From assembly GCA_021639925.1 (NCBI GenBank), contig JAJXEL010000036.1, positions 5,661 to 13,609 of the forward strand: a DNA stretch of 7,949 nt. The letters are read 5' to 3'. The DNA comes from Alphaproteobacteria bacterium (GTDB taxonomy: Bacteria > Pseudomonadota > Alphaproteobacteria > CAAGCB01 > CAG-977). Numbering within the stretch: position 1 is the first letter of the stretch; every line of letters begins with the position of its first letter. The translations under genes were made by a program, and so were the position numbers. Below are positions 1-6,700 of the stretch, piece after piece. The notes under the pieces are model-generated. The model did no database searches. It worked only from the letters and a program-made list of their open reading frames with translations, and had not been told where the DNA came from.

Positions 1-138
1 GAAACCATGCTGCAATTCGTAAAGCTCGTGACCTATTATGCGCCGGTGGCCTTTTTTGCCATTTTTGCGAATCTGGTGGCCGACTACGGTCCGCAGATCG
101 CCGGGGCCTATGGCCGGGCGCTGGCGGTGTATTATCCC
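1..138 (+). CDS. Dicarboxylate/amino acid:cation symporter fragment, cut at both ends
   Basis: The frame is open from base 1, so the gene begins outside the window. The first 45 or so residues read as a membrane segment of the DAACS (GltP/DctA-like) family: a YYAP motif near the start of a hydrophobic helix (FFAIFANLVA), then an extracellular-like loop (DYGPQIAGAYGR) and the beginning of another helix (ALAVYYP). Proteins of this family import dicarboxylates or acidic amino acids with Na+ or H+ across the inner membrane. The fragment covers perhaps a tenth of a normal 400-450 residue protein. After about base 138 the frame runs on to a stop at 271-273, but only as antisense of fliH, with Arg/Ser/Pro-rich sequence unlike a transporter. 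The gene is therefore broken here rather than ending naturally. Family assignment rests on a short stretch and is by recognition only; the exact substrate cannot be told. Confidence 0.6.
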
Positions 139-145
139 ATCGCTT
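132..145. other. Breakpoint joining symporter fragment to truncated fliH
   Basis: Plus-strand symporter coding sequence is convincing up to about base 138. Minus-strand FliH coding sequence is convincing down to about base 141-143 (residues WQEA). Both proteins stop matching their families within about ten bases, and neither has reached its natural end. The fliH frame meets a TAA at 132-134 that lies inside the symporter antisense. There is no inverted repeat, target-site duplication or transposase visible at the junction within the window. This could be an inversion or deletion breakpoint in the genome, or a misassembly. Confidence 0.7.
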
Positions 146-584
146 CCTGCCAGGCGGTTTCGCGGCCTTCTTCCAGGCCTTGCAGGCGTCCTTCTTCGCG
201 CGCCTGGTTTTTGGCCGTTTCCATTTCGTTTTGGGTAAAAACGGGTTCGACGTTTTGTTCCAAAGTATTTTGAACCGACTGTACGGTCGCCTGCAGTTCC
301 TCTACGGGCGAAGGCTGCGGCGCGTCCGGTTCTGCGTCCGGCGGCGCCGGTTCGGCCTGATCCGGAACCGCGGCGGATTCTTCGTGCGCCGGTTCAGTCT
401 GCCGGCCGTCCGCCTGATCTTGTCCGGCATTGTCCTGAATCTGTTCGTTTAGTGTGTCCAGCAGTTCGGAAATCGAAGGAATACCGTCAACGGATTTGGC
501 CGACAGATCTTCTTTCACCGCGGGGTGTTCTTCCTCCGGTTCGTCAAAGCGCCTGTCGAACATAAATTTGTATTCTTTCGCCAT
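132..584 (-). pseudogene. fliH: FliH, flagellar export ATPase regulator, truncated at the C-terminus
   Basis: FliH binds the FliI ATPase in the cytoplasm, keeps it in check and brings it to the export gate and C-ring. Here only 148-150 residues remain. Residues 1-30 are a charged N-terminus (MAKEYKFMFDRRF). Residues about 52-96 are a low-complexity Ala/Pro/Glu/Asp/Gln linker. Residues 128-144 form a perfect AxxxGxxxGxxxGxxxA repeat (A128, G132, G136, G140, A144), a hallmark of the FliH helix. The protein then ends at residue 150 with a TAA that lies in foreign sequence, so the C-terminal domain that binds FliI, normally another 80-120 residues, is missing. The start is ATG at 584-582, preceded by an AGGGGA-like ribosome site and separated from the fliG stop by 21 bases. 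Alphaproteobacterial names for this protein include FlbE. Whether the loss is real or an assembly artefact cannot be told from the window. Confidence 0.8.
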
Positions 585-605
585 AATCCCCTGCTTTCAG
601 GAACT

Positions 606-1625
606 TTAGTAAATCAGCTCGTCCTGAGAACCGCCTTCGGAAATCGTAATTTCGCCGTTGTTCGCCAGATCTTTCGCCGTCTGGACGATAACGGCCTGCG
701 CGTCGTCGACGTCGCGCAGACGGACGGGACCCAGCGCTTCCATGTCTTCACGCATCATCTTGCCGGCGCGTTCGGACATGTTTTTAAAGAACAGATCTTT
801 AATAACGTCGGAAGCGCCTTTCAAAGCAATACTGAGCTTTTCTTTGTCCACATTGCGCAGCAAGACCTGAATACCCAAAGAATCCAAACGCGTAAGGTCT
901 TCGAACGTAAACATAAGGGATTTGATCCGTTCGGCGGATTCGCGGTTGCGTTCTTCCAACGCGGCCATAAACCGGCCTTCGGCGTTGCGGTCCATGTTGT
1001 TGAACATTTCGGCGATCAATTCGTGCGAATCCTGGCGCGTCGTGCGGGCCAGGTTGTTCATAAATTCGGTGCGCAGCGTTTGTTCCAGGCCGTCCAGCAC
1101 GTCTTTTTGAATCGCTTCCATGCGCAAAAGGCGCATAATCACGTCCATGGCAAAAGATTCCGGCAACAAGGCCAGAACACGCGCCGAATGGTCAGGTTTG
1201 ATCTTGGATAAAATAACGGCGACTGTCTGCGGGTATTCGTTTTTTAAATAGTTGGCCAGCACCTGTTCGTTGATGTTGCCCAGCTTGTCCCACATCGTTC
1301 GTCCGGCCGGGCCGCGGATTTCTTCCATAATGCTGGCGACGCGGTCTTTGGGCAGCGTTTTTAACAACAGGCGTTCCGTGTTTTCAAAATTCCCGATCGT
1401 TGTGCTGGGGCCGGAAATCGCGCTGGCAAATTCCAAAAACAGCTTTTCCACCGTTGCGGAAGGCACCATTCCCAAAGACGTCATGACAATGGACAATTCC
1501 CTGATTTCTTCGTCTTCCATCAAAGACAGGATTTTGGAAACGTGTTCTTCCTGCAGGGACATCATCAGAATCGCCGCTTTTTGCGGGCCGGTCAGGTTAT
1601 AGTAATTTTCAACCGCTTTTCCCAT
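606..1625 (-). CDS. fliG: FliG, flagellar motor switch protein
   Basis: FliG is the C-ring protein that binds FliF, passes the FliM switching signal on and interacts with the MotA stator to make torque. The 339 residues match the family's usual length and order. Residues 10-105 are the N-terminal FliF-binding domain (LTGPQKAAILMMSL). The middle domain carries EYPQTVAVILS at 130-140, where most family members have EHPQ. The C-terminal domain carries MFTFEDL at 238-244 and GPVRLRDVDDAQ at 299-310. The charged torque residues known from E. coli (K264, R281, D288, D289, R297) appear as K269, R286, E293, D294 and R302, so the motor face looks intact. The start is ATG at 1625-1623, with an AAGGAAGG ribosome site that shares its first bases with the fliF stop codon, 12 bases upstream. 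This suggests translational coupling in a fliF-fliG-fliH operon. Confidence 0.96.
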   Translation of the reverse strand: MGKAVENYYNLTGPQKAAILMMSLQEEHVSKILSLMEDEEIRELSIVMTSLGMVPSATVEKLFLEFASAISGPSTTIGNFENTERLLLKTLPKDRVASIMEEIRGPAGRTMWDKLGNINEQVLANYLKNEYPQTVAVILSKIKPDHSARVLALLPESFAMDVIMRLLRMEAIQKDVLDGLEQTLRTEFMNNLARTTRQDSHELIAEMFNNMDRNAEGRFMAALEERNRESAERIKSLMFTFEDLTRLDSLGIQVLLRNVDKEKLSIALKGASDVIKDLFFKNMSERAGKMMREDMEALGPVRLRDVDDAQAVIVQTAKDLANNGEITISEGGSQDELIY

Positions 1626-1631
1626 AAATTT

Positions 1632-1640
1632 CCTTCCTTA
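1632..1640 (-). promoter_or_regulatory. fliG ribosome binding site overlapping the fliF stop
   Basis: Read on the minus strand, the fliF stop TAA runs straight into AAGGAAGG, six bases before the fliG ATG. A ribosome that finishes fliF is placed on the fliG start region, as expected for two proteins that assemble with each other. Confidence 0.7.
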
Positions 1641-3254
1641 CTCGTCCGAATACATCCAGGAACGGATAATGCTGACGGCTTCTTCCGGGTGTTGATCGAT
1701 GATTTCGCCGATTTTGCGCACGGAAGACGCTTTGACGCGCCCTTCGACTTTGGCGATGTCAATTAACTCTTCCAACTGGTCGGTTTCTGTCAAAGCGCCG
1801 CCCGAAGACGGGCTGGGCAGCTGCTGCAAATCATCGCTCGGCCCCATAAGCAGATTCTCCTCTTCTTCATTTTCCGGTTGTTCGAACGCTTTGACAATCA
1901 AAGGGCGGACAACCATCAGAATAACCAAAACGGCAACCAGGGCAACCCCCAGTCCTTCAACCATTTTAATGACTTCCTGTTTGGTAAAGCCCATAAACAA
2001 AATCGGGTCTTCTAGCCGCAGCAGGTCATCGGGATTGAAAAACGGCAGGTTAATGACTTCTACCGTATCGCCCCGGCCGGCGTCAAAACCTACGGCTGAA
2101 CGCACCAGCGTCGTCAACAGCTCCATTTCTTTTTCCGTGCGCGGAACATATGTTTTCGTTCCGTCCGGATTTAAAGTATAGGTGCCGTCAACGATAACCG
2201 CAACGGACAAACGTTTGATAACGCCGTTTTTGCGAACCTGGCTGATGACTTCTTTGGAAATTTCATAATTGACGGTTTCTTCCGTCCTGTTGGCCTGCTG
2301 TTTTACCTGGTTGGCATTTTGCGTTTCCGCGTCCGGCAGGTTTTGTTCGACGCTGACAATCGGTTCGCGTTCGTCGGTCTGGGAATTTTCCTCAATCGTT
2401 GTTGACGAACGCAGCACCTGCGCTTCGGGATCGTAAATTTCCCGATTGACGACAACCTGATCGAAATCCATTTCCAAAGACGCCTGAACGCGGACTTTTT
2501 CCTGTCCGACGGATTGTTCTATCAAAGTTTGGACGGCGTTGATCAGACGTTTTTCGTATTCGCGGCGCATTTCTTCATTCGTCGACATCTGCATTTGTTC
2601 GTCGTCGTCAAAATTTTTGGTCAAAAGCGTGCCGCGCGCGTCCATAATGGAAACGTCTTTTGTCTGCATTTTTGGAACGGCGGCGGCAACCAGACGCTGG
2701 ATTGCTTCCACCTGTTTCGGGTTTAATTTCGTTTTTTCGTCCATTCTGATAATAACGGAAGCCGAAGGCGGTTGTTCTTCGCGTGAAAACATTTCGCGGC
2801 GCGGCAAAACCAAATGCACTCTGGCCGCTTTGACATTATCGATCGCTTTGATCGTTCTGGCCAGTTCGCCTTCCAAAGCACGGAGCATTTGTAAATTGAT
2901 AATATCGTGGCCGACGCCGGGTGATTGCGCTTTGTCGAAAATTTCGTATCCGACAACGCTGCCGGCATTAACTGTTTCGGCCAGCTGAACGCGCAGTTTT
3001 AACGTGTCGGCCACCGGAACGTGGATTTCCGTTCCGTTCTTGTATAATCGGTACGGCACGTTTTGTTCATCTAACTGGGCTATAATTTTTTTTGTATCCG
3101 CCGGGTCCAGTTCATTAAACAAAACCGCCATTTCCGTCGACCCCAGTTGAGTCGCCAGGTAAATCAAAAAGCCCATCAGGAAAGCCAAAACGCCGCCCAT
3201 TGCCGCCAGCCGCGCCGTTCCCAAATTTTTAAGTGTCTGAATGAATGAAAGCAC
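1638..3254 (-). CDS. fliF: FliF, flagellar MS-ring protein
   Basis: FliF forms the MS ring in the inner membrane, the base on which rod, export gate and C-ring are built. The 538 residues are close to the alphaproteobacterial norm. Residues 17-37 are the first membrane helix. Residues 40-270 hold the periplasmic ring-building motifs, including GYEIFDKAQSPGVG at 102-115, LRALEGELARTI at 124-135 and ARVHLVLP at 144-151. Residues about 265-330 form a polar, Gln/Glu/Asn-rich linker, the usual variable region. The second membrane helix is at about 433-450. Residues 455-490 are an acidic cytoplasmic linker. The tail at 494-538 (ELIDIAKVEGRVKASSVRKI onward, ending SIIRSWMYSDE) is the conserved FliG-binding helix pair. 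The start is GTG at 3254-3252, chosen because AGGAA lies five bases upstream and the N-terminus (LSFIQTLKNLG) matches the family. It is the first gene of its operon in this window. Confidence 0.96.
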   Translation of the reverse strand: MLSFIQTLKNLGTARLAAMGGVLAFLMGFLIYLATQLGSTEMAVLFNELDPADTKKIIAQLDEQNVPYRLYKNGTEIHVPVADTLKLRVQLAETVNAGSVVGYEIFDKAQSPGVGHDIINLQMLRALEGELARTIKAIDNVKAARVHLVLPRREMFSREEQPPSASVIIRMDEKTKLNPKQVEAIQRLVAAAVPKMQTKDVSIMDARGTLLTKNFDDDEQMQMSTNEEMRREYEKRLINAVQTLIEQSVGQEKVRVQASLEMDFDQVVVNREIYDPEAQVLRSSTTIEENSQTDEREPIVSVEQNLPDAETQNANQVKQQANRTEETVNYEISKEVISQVRKNGVIKRLSVAVIVDGTYTLNPDGTKTYVPRTEKEMELLTTLVRSAVGFDAGRGDTVEVINLPFFNPDDLLRLEDPILFMGFTKQEVIKMVEGLGVALVAVLVILMVVRPLIVKAFEQPENEEEENLLMGPSDDLQQLPSPSSGGALTETDQLEELIDIAKVEGRVKASSVRKIGEIIDQHPEEAVSIIRSWMYSDE

Positions 3255-3265
3255 CGTCGTTCCTA
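3252..3265 (-). promoter_or_regulatory. fliF ribosome binding site and GTG start
   Basis: On the minus strand TAGGAA is followed by CGACG and then GTG. The spacing is good and no in-frame ATG nearby would preserve the conserved N-terminal residues, so this site supports the GTG start. Confidence 0.6.
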
Positions 3266-3289
3266 CAGCCTCAGTTACAAAATAGGCAA

Positions 3290-3298
3290 ATCATATCA
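3290..3298 (-). promoter_or_regulatory. Candidate extended -10 promoter for fliF
   Basis: The minus strand reads TGATATGAT, an extended -10 form (TGnTATnAT-like), inside an AT-rich stretch and about 36 bases upstream of the fliF start. No good -35 hexamer sits 15-18 bases further upstream (best is TTCTTT), and I see no sigma-54 type GG...GC pair. The -10 overlaps a small inverted repeat (CATAT-CAA-ATATG, 3292-3304) that could be an operator or chance. Support is pattern only. Confidence 0.3.
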
Positions 3299-3343
3299 AA
3301 TATGTATAACAAAAGAACCTAAAAAAACACTTAATAAATCAAT

Positions 3344-3364
3344 TTTATCGGCTGATCAGTTCGT
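3344..3364 (+). repeat. Degenerate third copy of the repeat core
   Basis: These 21 bases (TTTATCGG, three variable bases, ATC, one variable base, GTTCGT) match 17 of 21 positions of the core inside the two 44-base repeats (3463-3483 and 3684-3704). The ACGTAC hairpin begins 43 bases from its start, the same offset as in the second unit, which argues that the match is not chance. Confidence 0.6.
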
Positions 3365-3386
3365 TGACTGCGATGCTCGGCTGCGC

Positions 3387-3404
3387 ACGTACCTTTCTGT
3401 ACGT
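3387..3404. repeat. ACGTAC hairpin, copy 1
   Basis: ACGTAC (3387-3392) and GTACGT (3399-3404) form a perfect six-base stem around the six-base loop CTTTCT. GCGC on the left (3383-3386) and GCGC on the right (3409-3412) could extend it across a four-base bulge. Confidence 0.75.
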
Positions 3405-3442
3405 TTACGCGCCTGCGCTTCTCGTCGCCTGCTGCTCAGCTC

Positions 3443-3486
3443 GCTAAAATTGATTTCTCTCGTTTATCGGTCAATCGGTTCGTCAG
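3443..3486 (+). repeat. 44-base direct repeat, copy 1
   Basis: This copy starts GCTAAAATTGATTTCTCTCG and ends GGTTCGTCAG. It is identical to 3664-3707 at 43 of 44 positions; the single difference is A versus G within the TCARTCGG part. It lies in non-coding DNA and is not flanked by target duplications. Confidence 0.9.
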
Positions 3487-3505
3487 GGCTTGTTGCGAAA
3501 TGCTC

Positions 3506-3523
3506 ACGTACCTTTTTGTACGT
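3506..3523. repeat. ACGTAC hairpin, copy 2
   Basis: It has the same six-base stem as copy 1 (3506-3511 with 3518-3523), with loop CTTTTT in place of CTTTCT. It again begins 43 bases after the start of the repeat core (3463). Confidence 0.75.
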
Positions 3524-3556
3524 TGCGCTTTCTCTCTGCGCCCTTTCTGCCGCTTG

Positions 3557-3615
3557 CTTGTATTCTTAACGTTTGCTTCGGTCGCTTTGCTTCCTTGCGC
3601 ACGAACGAATACAAG
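3557..3615. repeat. 9-base inverted repeat CTTGTATTC / GAATACAAG
   Basis: The arms at 3557-3565 and 3607-3615 are exact reverse complements, separated by 41 bases rich in GCTT/CTTGC motifs. The element lies in the part of the second repeat unit that has no counterpart in the first, so it may be a nested insertion. Confidence 0.6.
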
Positions 3616-3625
3616 ACCTTGCAGA

Positions 3626-3653
3626 CAAAAACAACAAATCGTTGTTGTTTTTG
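3626..3653. repeat. Perfect 12-base hairpin CAAAAACAACAA / TTGTTGTTTTTG
   Basis: The arms at 3626-3637 and 3642-3653 pair without mismatch around the four-base loop ATCG. The stem is AT-rich with A-runs on one side and T-runs on the other. It could act as a weak bidirectional terminator, but there is no separate GC stem followed by a T-run, so I list it as a palindrome only. Confidence 0.7.
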
Positions 3654-3663
3654 CTTAGCGGTT

Positions 3664-3707
3664 GCTAAAATTGATTTCTCTCGTTTATCGGTCAGTCGGT
3701 TCGTCAG
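3664..3707 (+). repeat. 44-base direct repeat, copy 2
   Basis: This is the second copy of the 3443-3486 element (43 of 44 identical), starting 221 bases after the first. It ends 17 bases before the T-tract side of the flgE terminator. No ACGTAC hairpin follows this copy, so the array seems to end here. Confidence 0.9.
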
Positions 3708-3724
3708 AGTTTCCTTTTCGTTTC

Positions 3725-3758
3725 AAAAAAAAGCCCCTGCCGGATAAACCGACAGGGG
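3725..3758 (-). terminator. Rho-independent terminator of flgE
   Basis: On the minus strand CCCCTGTCGG (3758-3749) pairs with CCGGCAGGGG (3743-3734) as a ten-base stem with one G-U pair and the loop TTTAT. A C and then eight Ts (3732-3725) follow. It lies 26 bases after the flgE stop and separates the hook operon from fliF. On the plus strand the stem is followed by A-rich sequence, so it works in one direction only. Confidence 0.93.
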
Positions 3759-3784
3759 AAAAGAAGAATGAGCTTTTTAAAGAA

Positions 3785-6700
3785 CTACCGTTTGATTGTC
3801 AGCAGTTCTTCCAGCATGGAATCTGCGGTTGTAATGATTTTTGACGCCGCGGAATAAGCGCGCTGTGTCGTAATCATGTCCGTAAATTCTTCGGCGATGT
3901 CGACGGTGGATTCTTCCAATGCGTTGCTGGAAATTGTCCCGGCGCCGCCTTCGCCCGCCGTGCGCAGCGTCGCGTTGCCCGACGACGTCGTTTCGATATA
4001 AGCGTTTCCGGTCAAAGCTTCCAAAGCATTTGCGTCAACGAAAGTCGCAATGGGAATCTGCGCGATCGCGCGGGTTTCGCCGTTATCGAAAATTGCCGTG
4101 ACAATACCGTCTTCGGAAATGGAAACGCCGGTATACGTTCCGTATTTCGCGCCGTCCTGCGTAACGTAGTTCGTCGTGAATTTTCCGGCCAGCTGCGTTA
4201 AACCGTTTGCCGTGTTGGCGTCGCCGATGTACAGATTGATCTGCGAGCTTTCATAGTAATTTCCGGTCATGTCGCTGGCGCCGTTGCCCCATTCGATCGC
4301 TATTTTATCCGTATTGATTTCCTTGGGCGTTCCGTCCGCGTTAAAGCTGACGGCCGGAATGATCGATCCGCTTTGGGCTTTTTCAACGTTATTGAACGAA
4401 AACGTGTTCGTCAATACCAGCAATCCGTCCGTATCCGGCTGGTTCAGCTGTTTTCCGTTGTCTTTGCCGACAATGTCCAAAGCGCTGCCGATCCCTTCCG
4501 TCGTGCCGAAAGTCATGCGGTCTTCCTGCGTCGTATCCGTTGTCAGGTTGGCATTGTTAATGGTGTTGTTGGTAATCGCGTTCGTGCCGAAAGCCGTCAG
4601 AACAAGGCTGGCGCCTGTTTGGTGTTCTTCAACGCCGGCCAGTTTAGCCAAAGCCGTCATCAATGTTGTCGGATCAACGGTTTCCGCAATAGTCGCATTG
4701 GCGCTGTTTTCGGAAATGACGTTGCCGCTTAATGTCAGGGCGGCTCCGGTTCTGCTGCCTTCGACGCCGGCCAGCGCGGCCAAAGCTTTCATTGCGTCTT
4801 CTGCGCTGGCTAAAGCGGGCGTGTCTATGCTGATTTCATTGGTGCCGGCCGTCCCTGTGACGAATTTATAGGTCGTCCCGTTGATCGTGACGGTATCGCC
4901 GTCAGCCGGAACGTTTGTAAATGTCAGTGTCTGCGTATTGATCAGATCGTCCAAATCGATCGTTGTCGAGTTGGATACGCCTCTGGAAAACGTATACGTC
5001 GTTCCGTCAATTGTTACGGCCTTTCCGTTGTAATCGCCGACGGCAGTGCTGGTAAACGTCAGAGTGTCCTTGTTTAACTGAGCCTGAGAACTGGTCGCCT
5101 GCAAATAACCGCTGGTCGAAACCATTGTCGATCCGTTGACCTGAATGTAATTGCTCAGGTCTTCAATTCCGACGGCGTTTTGGTAATAAGACTGCATTGT
5201 GTTGTACAGCGCGTTCATAACGCCGATCGGCGCGGCGGAGGTACGGTCTTTTTCATACAGATCGCTGATGTTGACCGCGATGGATCCGTCGTCCAGGATT
5301 GTGCCGGAAGTAATGCCGGTATTGTCGGTAAACTTGTATGTTTTGGACGTTCCGCCGGCAATGTCGCCGATGGTGACCGTCTGACCGACATAAGCGGCAA
5401 TGTTTGTGCTTTGGAACGTAACCGACGCCGAATTGCCCGAAGATACCAGAATGTTGGCCCCCGTAGAAGTCGGATTGATTTCCAGCGTTGACCCCGATGC
5501 AACGTAACGGTCATAATCGGGTTCGTTGTCGTTGATCGTCTGTTTAAGCAGGGATACCAGCTTTACAGTGTCGATTTTGCCGGTGCCGCGGTTAATCAGG
5601 TCGCTGATATTGACTGTCACCACGCCGTTTGATGTGGCGGCGTCAGTATCGCTGAACACATAGGTGTTCGTTCCGATCGTAACGGATTTGCCCAGATAAT
5701 CGTCCAGTTTGTCGCTGGAAAAATCAATACGGGCCGTATTTTTAACGTCCCAGTCGATTTCCGGCAGTTCAAATTCGCCCGTCGAAATGCCTGTAACGGG
5801 GTCCGGATTGGTCGCCGATTGCAGACAGGCGGTCGTGCTGACTTTGAATTTAATTGCGGAGCCGCTGTTGGACTGCTGGACTTCCAGCGTCGTACCGTCC
5901 GCGCCGACGGAAAAACGTCCGGCGCTGGGCAGCGTTTCCTGAATGACTTCGTTGAACTTTTCGACGGCGTCGCCGACGGTTACGATACCGGAGCTTAAAT
6001 CAACGGGAACGACGACTTCATTGGCTTTGGGGGAATAAGTCGTTGTTCCGTCGGTAGTAAACTCGAATACGTAGTTTTTGCCGTTGGTTTCCATCGAAAT
6101 TGTGGAATGGTTTGTCGGAATGGACGTGAATTCCATTTGGGCGCGCGCCGAATAAACGTCCTGCGTGGCGTCGTTGGTGACTTCGCTGGAACTGTAGGTG
6201 ATCAGCGTGGCCGCCCCGGACGGCATGCCGATGTCCAAAGACCACGTGCCGTTTTCCGTTTTCGTAAAAGTCAGCTTGGCATTATGTGAATTACCCAAAG
6301 AATCGTAAATCAGAACCGAAGAGCTGTAACGGCCGCCGGCTTCGGGATTGGCCGGATCGAAAACGGGAGCGTCGGCGGGCAGGTTCGCGCCGAAAGAAAT
6401 ATTCTGCGTTTCCTGAGCCGTTCCGCCGATCGTATTCAGATTGATCGGCTGCATGTTTGTCGAATCAATGATGTTGTCGTTGATGTAAACCGTACTGCCC
6501 GATGCGTCGGTGTAGGCTTTCATGAACATATTATCGCCGACCTGAACCAGCGAAGCGTTTTCTTCGCCGTCAAAAGCCATTAAGGGCCAGGCCTGCAGAT
6601 AGTAGCCGTTGTCGTTCCTTAAATAGCCGTTTTCGTCAACGCTAAAAGTTCCGACACGGGTATAGCTCCACAGATCGTCTTTGGAAGGATTGGAAGTTTG

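Larger units (their letters stand above)
3336..3456. repeat. 12-base inverted repeat bracketing the first hairpin unit
   Basis: AAATCAATTTTA at 3336-3347 is the exact reverse complement of TAAAATTGATTT at 3445-3456. Between the arms lie a degenerate core copy and the first ACGTAC hairpin, so the unit could fold into a long cruciform or stem with the smaller hairpin at its tip. The right arm is the beginning of the 44-base direct repeat, and the same arm sequence occurs again at 3666-3677. Confidence 0.75.
3255..3784. other. Gene-free region between flgE and fliF, filled with palindromes and repeats
   Basis: About 530 bases lie between the flgE stop and the fliF start. I see no convincing gene: the open frames here run across hairpins and repeats and have no ribosome site. 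Going from the flgE side, it contains the flgE terminator (3725-3758), a repeat-dense block (about 3336-3707) and an AT-rich block (3271-3335) holding the likely fliF promoter. The repeat block combines direct repeats, equal-stem hairpins and long-range inverted repeats, each listed separately. Confidence 0.75.

Noticed and set aside
525..1211. Long plus-strand open frame (228 codons) opposite fliG
   Set aside because: It lies wholly antisense to fliG and the fliH start, has a His/Gln/Phe/Arg-rich composition and no known motif. It is a shadow of the real genes.
3557..3615. Possible tRNA or small structured RNA gene
   Set aside because: There is no cloverleaf, T-loop or CCA-type pattern, only a single long-range inverted repeat.
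3626..3653. AT-rich perfect hairpin as a second terminator
   Set aside because: The stem has few GC pairs and no separate T-tract; the true flgE terminator at 3725-3758 is far better and closer to the gene.
3443..3707. Possible CRISPR array from the two 44-base repeats
   Set aside because: Only two copies exist, the spacing is 177 bases, the interval is full of palindromes, and no cas gene is present.
3490..3747. Plus-strand open frame of 85 codons in the flgE-fliF spacer
   Set aside because: It runs through two hairpins, the second 44-base repeat and into the flgE terminator. It has no plausible ribosome site or protein motif.
4269..4871. Plus-strand open frame of 200 codons inside flgE
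   Set aside because: It is antisense to the repetitive part of flgE; its Leu/Val/Ser/Pro-rich product reflects the complement of Thr/Asn/Ala codons. No ribosome site or family signature.
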